From Rusavskia elegans (taxonomy: Eukaryota; Ascomycota; Lecanoromycetes; Teloschistales; Teloschistaceae): a stretch of DNA of 64,000 bases. Shown one piece after another: positions 12,401 through 23,330 of this stretch; positions within the stretch are counted from its first letter, which is position 1; each line of letters starts with the position of its first letter. The stretch is from positions 186,001-250,000 of the forward strand of contig SAUG01000062.1 in NCBI GenBank assembly GCA_011316305.1, written 5' to 3'. Under the pieces are notes generated by a model that saw only the letters and a program-made list of their open reading frames with translations, made no database searches and was not told the origin of the DNA. Position numbers and translations under genes: made by a program.

Positions 12401-14706
12401 ATGCGCATGACATCAAGGAATATCGACAAGTACTTCGAAGAGTATGCACTGCTGCCACCACGGAGGAAATCAAGCATTGACTGACAGCCGGAGAAGTTAG
12501 AGCTATTGGTGCTGGGTGATAGTGAGCTCGAGGTGTTCATATCGCCCAGCTCCACATGTAAAGCCTTGTTGACTGGGTGAGTAGAAGGCAGTCTAGAAGA
12601 GCCATGGCCTTCCATCGATACAAGGTTCTCGGGTAGATCCAACATTCCGCACAGCGAAGGCCAAATGGAACGTATGTTTCCACGAATATGATTGTGGTAG
12701 GGCGTATTGATGTCACTTTCGGAGAATATCTGCCGGAACAGGGAGCTCATCGTACGGAGCATTGTTTCGAAAGGTACCTTCCTCGCAGGATCGAACTTCG
12801 CAGAAGCGAAGTACCCAAGCTTTCTGATGTCGCCTTGAGTGGTCTGGATCAGACTGGATTTCCCGAGACCAGCGTGCCCATAAACTGTGATGACCTCGCA
12901 GCGCCGTCGATGACTGTAGCGATGCTTCGTCGAAGTCCTGGGAGTTGAACCGCTCACTGGTCTGCTCCGAAAGCTATTCATCGTCGTGGTGCTGACCTGA
13001 CTGTCCACTGTGAACGCTGTGGCTACAGAATCCTTGCTGTCCGTTGTTTCTAGAGGGGGCTTCTCCGCTGAGGTGGTACCGTCAGAACGTAGTGTTGCAC
13101 TAATTGGCGGTCTTTGCTCATGAACCATACCAGATGGACTTGGGTCAATGGGAGGAGGTGCATCCTCATACTTGGCATCTTGTGAGCTCACATCGCTGGA
13201 TCGCGTCGCCGCTTCGAAATTTTCATTACGATCAGATGTTGTTGAATTTGTTGTCGAGTTGATACTATTCATACGACTACCATCCACCCTGCTCATTATT
13301 TTTTGTTGCTTGGTCGCAACTCGCTCCATTGCTTGGACAATTTTTTTCCTCTCTTGCGATCTTCCAATTATTGCTGTCGGTAAAACGAAGGAGGACGAAA
13401 CATCTTTGGATCCAATCTGAAAGTTTATGAGAGCCTCACCATCTCCTTCTCCGAGGATGCGTTTTAACTCAACAAGATCATGCCTAATACCTGAGGATGA
13501 ATGATATCGGTCATCAATCTGTTTTTGAGTCATTCGCTGTATGATTGACGACAGAACATCAGGAACATCAAAGCGAATACTTGATATAGGTGGGATCCGT
13601 TTGCCCAAAACCGCTTGCATAATGTCCATTGCTGATAGGCCATCGAATACTGGTTCCCCAGCGAGCATTGTCCAGAACAGAATGCCCAGGCTGTAGATAT
13701 CCGTCCTGTAGTCCGGCTCGCTAGCCATTCGGCCTGTTTGTTCGGGGGCAATGAACATGAGGCGAGTTTTAATGCCCTTTTGACGAGAAAGCGTCGACCA
13801 GCCAGGACTTGTCAAGCCACCAGAGTGTTCGAAAGATCTGGGTCCAGATCCAAAATTGACGAGTTTGACCACGCCAGTATCTCGATTAAAATGGAAGGCA
13901 TCTGCACGTAGCTCTCCGTGAACAACTTTCAAGCCATGGTGCAGGAGCTCCAAACATTCGCTCGCACCAATCGCGAAGTCGAGAAACGTAGCGAGCGAGA
14001 TTTGGCTTTGTGACTCGGGACCGTAATTGTTCTTGGCATCTTCGATCCCTTGTAGTGACTGCTGCCTCGACACATACCAGGCTGGACCAAAGTCAGTGAG
14101 ATCCCTAAGGTAGTCTCGACCGGGCGACTCGAATATTTCAACGGCAAGCGGCCCTGGATCGCTCTGACGAGCGGGTAACCGCACTAAACTGATGAGGCGC
14201 ACAGTATGATGACAGTCGGGATCTGAAGTCTGTATAAAAGTTTTGCCGAGCTGATATTCGCGTTCGAGTCGGAGGAGATGAGTAGAAACGCGAGCGATGA
14301 CTGGGATGAAAGACCGGTCTTGATCAGTCTTGGCTGACGCGAGATCAGTCAAAGCTTCGCTGCTGGTATTGAAATGACGAGGAGACGGCCGAGCACCAAG
14401 CTTGGGGGAGCTTCTTCTGGAGGATTCTGAGGGGGCGTTGGCGCCAGGGCCTGGTACCGAGTTGGCGACGGATTTGTCTCCACGGATATGCTGGATACCA
14501 AAGACATGCCAATTGTCGTAGCTCTAAGCAACATCAGCAATGTCGCACGCGGAAGGTATGTAAATATGCGGCCTGCTCACCGAATGAAAAGGTTCCAGAC
14601 CGACATCCCATGTGTAGCCTGAGAGGTATGAGAGTCTTTCAAATAGCTGCTGTGGAGGGAGCTCCTTATTCTCCGTAAGTTGCTCCACCTCTTCCATGCT
14701 GTTCAT
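6425..14706 (-). CDS. group X hybrid histidine kinase (pseudokinase-AAA-GAF-HisKA-HATPase-REC)
   Basis: A giant two-component sensor kinase of the fungal class that includes Candida Chk1 and fission yeast Phk1/Phk2. Ten exons: 14706-14581, 14523-12286, 12231-12038, 11980-11555, 11502-10987, 10933-10717, 10668-10211, 9878-9753, 9705-9050, 8889-6425; they total 7,422 nt, 2,473 aa. Domains: protein-kinase-like region about 100-400, with HGELRA where HRDLKP is expected and NFG for DFG, so probably inactive; AAA-type ATPase with P-loop GHAGLGKS (about 591) and Walker B LCFDDLQ (about 760); a long helical repeat-like middle; GAF (about 1690-1850); HisKA with SHELRTP (His about 1914); HATPase with DTGIGV and GGSGLGLSICK; receiver with acidic pair EDN, phospho-acceptor in LVLMDVQMP (Asp about 2235) and Lys in LAKPV. 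It should autophosphorylate His, pass phosphate to its own Asp and feed an HPt/response-regulator relay in stress signalling. The intron at 8890-9049 is a repeat; 9879-10210 is unusually long. Confidence 0.93.
8890..9049 (-). repeat. introner-like element, copy A (intron of histidine kinase)
   Basis: A 160-bp intron, phase 1, GTAAGT to TGTAG. Its first about 87 nt match the introns at 42882 and 63127, sharing the block TTTACCCCAATCCCGCTTGA with only single-base changes; I count about 11 differences from copy B over those 87 nt. Its last about 20 nt (CTCCGAAAT then CTGTAG) also match copy B. The middle is divergent. It sits just before the GAF-encoding part of the gene, in sense orientation. 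Confidence 0.85.
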
Positions 14707-15219
14707 GCCCGTGTCACCGTAACTTCATGCAATGAAGCATGACTGCAGGTGTGAAAGGGCTCGATGGCACACAAGGGATCCCTGTCTCAAGAGGCTCTGC
14801 GGGTAGCGCTAGCGTATGAAGTTGGCAGACCCCTATTTAAGTGTCCTTGTGCGGCGCACGATTCTTTCTGCGAGGTACTATCGACACACCAATAGGCTTA
14901 CTTATTGTCGGACGACACATGGGGAAGAAGGATTAGGAAGCACTACTTTCGGCTGCTACTTGGTCTACTAACAGGGGAGCCTATTCCATCAATGCATTAT
15001 TGTTGTGCAAAATTACAAACGTCTAATGGACCGTCTCTATTAACCGAGTCCCATGGCGGCTGCTAGCCCTGTACGATAGCCCGGCGAGTGAATACATAGC
15101 CCAGTAAACATAACGGCTTGCTGATAGTATGCATGCGAAAGTTCTATGCTTGGGCCAGAGGAACATCCATGTAGATAAACAACATAGAAAAGAAGTCATG
15201 AAGCAGATGCTGTAGACCT
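14707..15219. other. intergenic: promoter of histidine kinase, 3' flank of transporter
   Basis: About 510 bp between the start of the histidine kinase and the stop of the transporter gene, both on the minus strand. No gene seen. It must hold the histidine kinase promoter; no regulatory motif stands out. Confidence 0.5.
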
Positions 15220-16598
15220 TCAGACCACCTTATCGCCCACCACTGAGCTGAGATACTTGGAATCGTAGCCCACACTCGGAGCGAGACCAACAAGTACGAC
15301 GAGGGCCAGAATGAGCATGCCGACAAAGACGATTACTTTTCGTAGTGCTGGATGGCGGGCACCATAATCGGCCCAAGCACGACCACCATCGGAAAATTTG
15401 GCTTTGATAGTATCGCCGCCCAGTTTGAAGTAGACCAATCCAGCCAGCGCGATGCTGTAACCGAAGAATTGAAGCCCCGTCACAGGCTTGCCCCAGATGG
15501 CGATCGAGGCAAAGACAAGCAGAATATCCTTGAGAACACCGCACAGGGTAAGGACCAAGGAAGAGGTACGTCCAATCTAGGAGCATTAGCTTGCATACCA
15601 TCGCGATCTGGTGAAGTACCACTTACCAAGAAGACAACCGACACATTCAAAGCGAATGCAATGACAGCGTTTGCTAGGAGTGTAATCAGACCGACTTCGT
15701 ATAACTGTTGAAGCTTGATGGAAGGGATTTCAACAACGGCGGCGACGCAGAAGTTCATGATCGCACAGAGAGGAGCAAAGTAGTATAGCGACACCAAGGG
15801 ATCCATCTTGTATTCGGCAGAACTCAGAAGTTTTTGAACCATGACGAGTCTCAGCGCTTCGAAAACGATGCCACCGAGTTGGAACAGGAAGCCGATGAGG
15901 ACGAATTCGATTTCCCCGAACGAGGCGATGATAACACCGATCACGATGAAGGACACCTTGAAGAGGTTGTTCATGCTTGGCTTTTCGGTACCAATGGCCC
16001 AGCCTGCTAATAGGACGGCAACTGGCGTAGTTGCCTGGTCACGGATAAGCCAAAATGGTCGAATGCTCTCACGGACCATATCTTACCTTGAGCATCTGGA
16101 TGAAGGCAACGCCAAGGTAAAGATATGTCATGTTGCCACAAATCAAGGACAAGCTGAAGAAGGCTCCGATTGGCAGAATGGCGCGGATGTAGATCCTCCC
16201 AGTCATCTTGACGGTCTTGCGTCCATCGAGGAGTGTCGTCGTTCTAGCCAAAATTTGGGTCATTATCGTAGCGAAGGTCAAGTGCCAACAAGTGAGGACA
16301 ATTGGGTAGTCTAAAGTCATCCGTCAGCACGGCCAGCGTTGCGATCTCCTGGAACGATGTACGTACGGAATCCGGCATCATCTAGAATCCATTTGTTAAA
16401 GATGATGATGCTTGAGCTCAGCGCAATCCATGTCGCGACGTAGAAAGCTGGGTGGAGTTTCGAAGAAGCTGGAGAATCGATCTTCTTCTCGCTGATGATT
16501 GCAGGATTCACGACAGGGAGTATAGGCTCGCTGGGAGAGACAGCGCCAGATCCTATAATTTCGGAAGAGATGCGTTCCTTCTCGCCGTCGGCACCCAT
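15220..16598 (-). CDS. triose-phosphate / nucleotide-sugar transporter family protein (TPT, SLC35-like)
   Basis: A membrane antiporter of the drug/metabolite transporter superfamily, most likely in the Golgi or ER. Four exons (16598-16367, 16310-16087, 16034-15627, 15576-15220) total 1,221 nt, 406 aa, with 50-56 bp introns. A polar N-terminus of about 60 residues is followed by about ten hydrophobic segments. Family signatures are visible: FNKWIL in the first segment, YPIVLTCWH after the first intron, FIQMLK with TPVAVLL in the fourth/fifth, and SSLVLTLCGVLKD near the C-terminus. The Ser/Lys-rich pattern of this last motif fits fungal DUF250/TPT members, whose substrates (sugar phosphates or nucleotide sugars) cannot be told from sequence by eye. 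Start chosen at MGADGEKE; an in-frame Met lies further upstream but reads as leader. Confidence 0.92.
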
Positions 16599-17346
16599 GT
16601 TGGCTTTAGAAAATTGGGAGTCGAAGAACGAGTGGATGTCGAACGGCCTGGACCGCGGGTTGCTACCTGCGCGGAACAGGTTGAAGTCGAGGATCAGGTT
16701 CGAAGGGGTTTTGAAGATCTTTAGACTCAATGGCGACTGGGATTAGCGGAGCCGGGGTATGTTGACAGGATCACAGGACTTGTAGATTGGAGGCCGTTGG
16801 GGAAGTGTCAAGAGTGTGCAGCTCCTACCAAGGCTGAACATTTTACCGATGAAGCTAGCGTTAGATCCGGCAGCGTTTCAAGATGGTCGAGGGTCGATGA
16901 CAAAAGTCAGGGGTAAATCAGCCCCTTTTACAAGATATCAATATTGCGACGCAACGACATCGTTCTAATATTTAAAACTTTCTACGGCTATCGAATAGCT
17001 AATCTTGACCCTAACCGATACGTTATTTAGCTACAATTAAGCAGCTATGGTGATAAGTATTCAATCTAAAACGTGGTATTCTAAAATTTTGATAGGGGTT
17101 ACTCCGCCCCCTACGGGACAAGACTTTTGTCATCGACCCTCGGGTGGTGCTGATTGGCTGAACATTTGCATGTACCAGAATGCCTCAGTAGGTACTTAAA
17201 GTAGATCTCTGAGGCGGGATAAAGCATTATATTAGTACTAAGGTTCATTATCTCAAGGTACGCTGAGAGGCAAAGCCAAGGAAGCTATAGGGGTATCGTT
17301 GTGATGAGTAAAGAAAGCACCATGCGCCGGCCAAGTTCCATGAACC
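16599..17346. other. intergenic, contains MITE-like element
   Basis: The space upstream of the transporter and downstream of the TBC gene. It is largely occupied by the 255-bp inverted-repeat element at 16888-17142; the rest shows no gene. Confidence 0.5.
16888..17142. mobile_element. MITE-like element with perfect 21-bp terminal inverted repeats
   Basis: The ends 16888-16908 and 17122-17142 are perfect 21-bp inverted repeats beginning CGAGGGTCGATGACAAAAG. The 213-bp interior is AT-rich and has no coding capacity, as expected of a non-autonomous DNA element. Flanks read GATGGT on the left and GGTGGT on the right, so a short GGT duplication is possible but weak. It sits in the transporter promoter region, about 290 bp upstream of its start codon. 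Confidence 0.7.
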
Positions 17347-19804
17347 TTACTTTTTTCTCCGATGCATCTTCCATTCCGCCTTCGCAACACGCATCAGAAG
17401 CTCTTCATCCCGGATCGGTATCCAACTGGTAAGAACCTTCATCGCGTTCTCAAAGTCCGAATCGAGCAGAATCTCTCTGGTGCCGTCGATCAGAGCCGCT
17501 GAAACGGCATGGAGCACATCAAGACCCCCATGGTAAGAGGTGTCGTCAGCTCCATCGCGAACCCCATTGGTAACATCTCCATTCGTAGTAGGCACCGGCT
17601 TCCGAGGTGTCGAGGTCGAAATCTTCTCGTCAGGATCGCCAAGCAGCATGAATACATCCCACACACGCAGTTGAGCTGGAAATGGAATTGAGTAGTTGAA
17701 AAGCGTGAGGTACCACCGGGTCCCATAGGCTGTAGGGAAGATGTCTAGCTGTTTCTGCAGCAATTTCTTAGTTCACATTTTCAATGTCCAAAACTAGTTG
17801 TAAGAGAACTTACAAGTTTCTGCGACACCACCCCATCAGCCAGCCATCCCGTCTCGAATTCTTCCAGTGCTTGCATTAGCCCTTCAAATCCGGATTGGTA
17901 CAGTCGCTCCAGTCCTCGCAGCTGCCATAGCCGCACCAACATGACAAATGTCATCTCTTCGTCGAAGTAGCATAGTAATGTTGCGGCCAAAGCTGCCATG
18001 CCCTGGACATAGCCGGTGTCAGGGAAATAGATAGAGAGACAATGGAGAACTCGAAAGAGTAACCGCTGCCCACCTCGATATCTTCGACGAAACATGATAT
18101 GACTGTTGATGGTCCTGGGTACATCGATGTCGATCTGTACATCGTCCGGGCTTCCCTGCTCGAGGAGTTTATGGAATTCGGCCTTGAGATCGTCATCACT
18201 GGGCAAACCACCACGCCTTTTGGCGCTAGAGTTGAGGAAGGCATGCCATGCTGTTGCTCTCCAACGATCGGGAATCCCTTTCCATGTTCGTTCAATGACC
18301 TTGGTCGATCTTGTGTCGAAGTCGAATACCATGCCTCCGCCACTCTTGTCGTCGGGGTTCACAATCCGAGCCATCTTGCGCCACTTTTCTTCCCTTTCTC
18401 TCTCGCGGTGCCTTGAGTCCTCGGCAGCCCTAGAGTCTTCTTGGTTCTCATCAATGTCTGCCAAACCCGGTGGTAATGTGAGCATGTCACCTGCTTCGTC
18501 TAGATAACGGTGGTTCCGTCGATGGGACAGCTTGTTTGTCGTAGAACGAATTTTCGATTGAGTGCCACCAAGAGTGCCGCGAAGAGAACTTTGTGATGGA
18601 GGGCGGTCATTTCGCGAGCTTGGCTGCTTGTTGGAAAAGGCACTGGCCGAACGAGCGGGGCTTCTTGCTGAGGAAGGATCTTGACCTACCCTGCCACGGT
18701 GTTTTCGCGGAGTTTCAGACGCTACTTGTAGGGCGGTAGAGACTCTCTGTAGTCGTGGCGGGTCCGGAGACTGAGGTCTTCCAGATCCGACGGATGAGTC
18801 TCGAGACGCTTTCCGAGGAACAATGAAACCGTAGCGATCAACATCACCGTTGTTCACGTTTTCCCAGTCTTCAATTCCTCCTGCCATCTCCTTTGCTTCC
18901 CGCGATGGCAAGCTGATCTTTCTCGTTGTACCCGACGGACTTCTTGACCCTTCTCTCGGCTTAACAGCTGTTTCCATCGAATGGTCGTCAATAGGAGGAG
19001 GTGTCGAGGCGTTTCGAGAAACACTTGTCGAACTTGCGTTTGCGTCATCCTCACCAACAACAAGTCGAGATGCAAGCGTCGGGTCAGATGCCTTGTCGGT
19101 TCCGTCTTCGTACATTGAGCGGATTTTGCTGGATACAATCTGCTCGTCTGCGGATAGTACCCTCTTCGGTGCAGTAGACATAGGAGGCGAGAGGTGCACA
19201 CTTGGCTTCGGAGGTTGGAGCGTACCGTTGCTAAGTGAGGCATTCGTAGGATTTGCTTTTCTACCACCGAGAAGCATACTCCCTCTATTGCTGAACTCGA
19301 TTTGGCCGGGTTGAGACAGGTCGTCAAAAGTTCCAGTCGGTATCTCAGTCACCAGTCCGATGAATGGCATTTGAGGACCGGCGGAATCTCTGATCGACCT
19401 TGGTGTGGAACGTCCCATCTCTTCAGACTCGCTGATCCGAGGCATCCGCTGCCATCCGGCGACGATAGTTGCGGCAGAGATGGTGAATGTCGGAGGCTAC
19501 GGTTAGAGTCCACCTCGGTGTTGAGCGTCGTTCTGCTGTTCCGTGCTGTGGAACTTGACGGCGCAAGACCCGAATCTCTTCGGTCATCTTCGCGCTGCTC
19601 TGGCAGGACATTGTCGCGCGGACATTTTGACTTTGGTGGAAGCTTTGGTTTTCCGAGACCTGTGATACGTCTCAACTTGGAGGGGCGTGGCGGTGTGACT
19701 ACTGTGATCGGTGTTGGTGGCTCGGCAGCTGTGGTGTTATCATAGGGAATGGCCTTCAAGCTCTCACTGCTCCGTACTACTCTGATCAGAGGCTGCGAAG
19801 TCAT
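17347..19804 (-). CDS. TBC-domain Rab GTPase-activating protein
   Basis: A GAP that should accelerate GTP hydrolysis on a Rab protein in membrane traffic. Exons 19804-19514, 19448-17814 and 17754-17347 (introns 65 and 59 bp, both phase 0) give 777 aa. The N-terminal about 480 residues are Ser/Pro-rich and probably disordered. The TBC domain starts near GIPDRWRATAW (about 488). The Arg finger lies in IDVPRT (Arg about 542) and the Gln finger in GYVQGM (Gln about 579), so both catalytic residues are present. The domain continues across the last intron (AYGTRWYLTLF, LRVWDVF) with a low-complexity insert, and ends with a short basic tail. The first intron is the least certain point: its donor GTGGAC is weak, and without it the frame breaks between 19349 and 19500. 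Confidence 0.88.
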
Positions 19805-20303
19805 GGCATGTAGATGTCAGACAAATCGTGAAATCGATTGGGCCAGCCATGAGGGAACAAAGTGTCGTAAGCAGGATGGGCGAGCAGAACAGCTGCAGTT
19901 CCATGGGTCGTGTCGCTGTCATCCCATTATTTGGAGGGCCAGATGACAGGGGTACGCCCACCCTGCAGAACCACGCGAGGCATTGAATAATGTCAAATTT
20001 CCTGCATCAAATCAATACGCAGCGCATATGGCGGATAAGACCCAAAAATCAGCGATTGGAGAACTACGGATTTAGATCAACCGCACAGTCACGATCTGCT
20101 GAATATTGAGACCGAGGTTATATGCATTAGCAGTATCGAAGAGGAGTAAGAAGTAGGTAGGCCATATAAAAGCAACACCTGGCAATTTGGGGTAATCCGG
20201 CCAACCGAGGGAAACATCCTATCCAGCCGCTGCCCATCCCATAACGCCCAGAACGCATTTCTCGTTTAAGCGGTGCAGCTTGAAAGTGACGGCTAACCCG
20301 TCA
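19805..20303. other. intergenic
   Basis: About 500 bp between the TBC start and the stomatin stop; both genes are on the minus strand. No gene or repeat recognised. Confidence 0.5.
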
Positions 20304-21429
20304 TCAAATGTTCTCCATCACTCTGGCATTCATGACCTGCTGGAAACCATCATTGGTATCGGGCTGGAAAGCATTGTTCGTACTAGAGCTTGAGCTTTGG
20401 CCATATTTGCTGGGGCCTTCGCCATGGTTGTCAGCTTGAGCAAGTTGCTGCTGGACCGAGTTGCCGGAACCGCCAGGCATGAAGATGACTTTGCTGTTGG
20501 CAGACTTGGCCATAGCCTGCATTGCTTCAAGATATCGGATTTGCATGGCTGGTGCGGATGACAGGATATCGGCGGCTTGACGCATCAGCTTGGCCGATTC
20601 GACTTCGGCGCGTGCGGCGATGACCTTGGACTCTCCAATACGCTTGGATTGGGCAGCCATGCTGAGGGAGTCTTGAAGGTCGGTGCTGAAGATGATGTCT
20701 TTGATGAGCATGCTCTCCACCTGCACACCCCAGCCTGATGCCACATCTTCGATAATTTCACCAATGGACTGTGCAACTTCTTCGCGACGCTCAATGACAT
20801 CCTGCAACACGCGGGCACCGACCACGTGTCTCAACGTCGTCTGCGTGCGTTCGACCAAGGCTTGACGAATATTGGAAATCCCGAAGGCAGCTTTGTGTGG
20901 CGATGTGATGTGGTAGTAAATAACGGAGGTGAGGTTGAGAGTGACATTGTCCTTGGTCATGCAGATCTGCTTTGGAACTTCGACGATCTGGATCTTGACA
21001 TCGACTTGAACGAGCTTCTCTGACAGAGGGTTGATCTTGACAAGACCCGGGTCCACCGCGCGATAGAAACGACCGAACTTGGTGACCAAACCGACGTTGC
21101 CTTGTTGGACTTCCTTGAAAGGGTTCGGACAAACGATGCAGCAAGGAATGGCACCAAAGCCACCAATCACTGATCCCAGGGTATTGACTGTTCTGTATTA
21201 GTTCTCGATCGTAGTTGCGTGATTCGGCTATGGACTCACTCAAAGCTCCATACCAGCCATGGGCAGCGGCATCATCGGTGTCGCCTTGCAACGTCTGCGC
21301 ATAGGCAGGCTGAAGATCCTCGCGGCGCGGAGGTTGAACCTTGATCAAACTGTTGCCGTTCGCGCCTTGATTACGAGCACCAAGGGATTTAAAGCCAGCC
21401 GTATCCACAGGAGCTTTCCCGTCGGCCAT
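20304..21429 (-). CDS. stomatin-like SPFH/Band 7 membrane protein
   Basis: A membrane scaffold protein of the stomatin/podocin family that oligomerises at the cytosolic face of membranes. Exons 21429-21240 and 21187-20304 (52-bp intron, phase 1) give 357 aa. A polar N-terminus (about 1-65) is followed by a hydrophobic hairpin with a Cys pair (GGFGAIPCCIVCPNPF), a likely palmitoylation and membrane-insertion site. The SPFH domain follows: VQQGNVGLVTKFGRF, VDVKIQIVEVPKQ, NVTLNLTSVIYYHI and the helical stretch with TLRHVVGARVLQDVIERREE, then the stomatin motif GVQVESMLIKDI. The alanine-rich coiled-coil (QSKRIGESKVIAARAEVESA) is present. The C-terminal about 60 residues are Gln/Ser/Asn-rich. Length and motif order suit a fungal stomatin. 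Confidence 0.95.
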
Positions 21430-21778
21430 GGCGATTGATGAGTTGCTTGGAGTATGAGTACTGGGAGCAACGAGGCTGCGTGTGGAAGACAGTTTGTTGA
21501 CTGATCGATGCTGGCAAAGAAGTGAGGATCGAAAGATGACAAGGTATGGAGAAGTGGCAAAGATGAGGTGAATGGTTTCAAAAGTGAGAATTGTATCAAG
21601 TGAAAGTATTGACGGCCCTTGGATATATATTTGTTTGGGTGAGTCGCTGATGACATTCCAAGCTACCTAGCTTCCCCGCAGCCCACCTCGCTCCCCGCTT
21701 GGCAAGGCGTCACGGGGACCGAGGGGGCTATGCGACAAGGCTCAATCTATTCGGGAAGCAAGGCATGATTCAGAGCCC

Positions 21779-21827
21779 ATTCAAGACCGTCAGAAGTCGA
21801 AGTCATTATTCAAGACCATCAGAAGTC
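21779..21827. repeat. short direct repeat
   Basis: A 20-bp unit (ATTCAAGACCGTCAGAAGTC) at 21779-21798 recurs with one change at 21808-21827, a 29-bp period. Confidence 0.6.
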
Positions 21828-23244
21828 CTGGATATCTGATATACATCGGTCAAGGTACTCTAGAAGCTAGAGACATCTCTCTTACGAACACGTACTCGTA
21901 CAACGTAGGTACCACATGGCAGCAGGTGGTCATCGTTTAATACACCGACTGCTGTGCATCCAATGATACCTTTAGTCTTGGCCCGGCAAAACGGCCCATA
22001 AGAACAGCCCTCTGGCTCCTTCTACCAATGGCGAAATACCCTCTGTTACACCGTGTGGTGCACAAATGACTCGAAACACCTTCGGGATCGATTATTTATG
22101 CCATGCTGACAGGCTTTCCCCCCAGACCGCCTTGAAGGAATAAGGCTGAGTCTCATCTAACTTGAATGTTGCTGCCTGGGTCGCCTAACGGAGCCTCAAA
22201 TCTGTTGTGCTGGGCAGCCCACCCTGAACCGACGATGTCAGAAACCATATACGGGTCATATAGAGTGACAGCACAGCCTTCGTGTAGCGGATGATGAGGT
22301 TTGCAACGTGGTTCCTCTCCGAATCCACCCATCGCCATACCAGGCTGATGGATGTCCACAGTCGATTGAGTTTGAGCCCATCTATTTCACTCGTAACAAT
22401 TGAGGAACGTCAACCTCACAATCAAAAGCTTGGAGTGACTGCTGAAATTTCAGGCTTGTCAAACAACATAGTGTATTGCGAGTATGGCCTCATTTCGCGT
22501 TGCTGACCATATCGCAAAGCCTGGGAAAATTATTGTGACCGTCCGGATTCACTTCCCATCGGAGGTCGATGTGTCCCGAACTCATCGAAAGACAACTTTG
22601 ATGCATTCTTTCTTTTCATTTGGGGTTTCCATCGCGGCACGGTAGGGTTAGCCCTAGTCCACATGCAGCTCAGCCTGGACCCTCCCCCTTATGCCTGTTC
22701 ACCTTATTTGTCTGCATTCCGATTGGCGTATTTATTTGAACGTTATAAGTTTTCAATTCTAAGCTGTTTAAGCGTTTGAAATCGAACGAATCAGCTTGCG
22801 CGTAGTACTATTGCGCAACGTCAAACGCTACTACTACTTAGCTCTACTACATCCTTGGGATCCTCGAGACCTTCAAGCTGCTTATCGACCTGCCCTTGGA
22901 GAACGATATTGAAGGAAAGGGAGGGGTCAGGAATTATATATTGATACTAAAACGGGCGAGATATCTCGGAGCGCTGGCTGTGGATAAAATAGGCGGCAGT
23001 CCATACTAATAGTCCAGTAAGCGCGTCGCGGGGCAGGGATATCTCGCGACGCACTCGTGTAAAAGTCCATAGTGGCACCCTGGGGTGGGTGCCGCGAGGG
23101 AAAACCCTTCATTTGAGTTTCCGAGGGGTACTCTCTTAAGCCATCGAAAAAGGACATATTTGGAACCAGATATTCAGGGCAGACTCACGGTGAGCAGAAA
23201 AACCCGGACACTAAGCCTATAGTCTCATGCATTGGCAGGGTATA

Positions 23245-23330
23245 CGATTTGGCTGGCAGTCGTGATTTCGATTGCCCAATCCGGCATTCGATTTAGCTGG
23301 CAGTCGTGGTTTTGAGTGCCCAACCCGTCA
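23245..23330. repeat. imperfect tandem duplication, about 44-bp period
   Basis: Two adjacent copies, 23245-23288 and 23289-23330. Both start CGATTT, carry GCTGGCAGTCGTG and later TGCCCAA. They differ at several scattered positions, so the duplication is not recent. Confidence 0.6.

Noticed and set aside
16311..16730. Longer N-terminus for the transporter starting upstream at 16730
   Set aside because: The added residues are not membrane or targeting-like; the Met at 16598 fits the family length.
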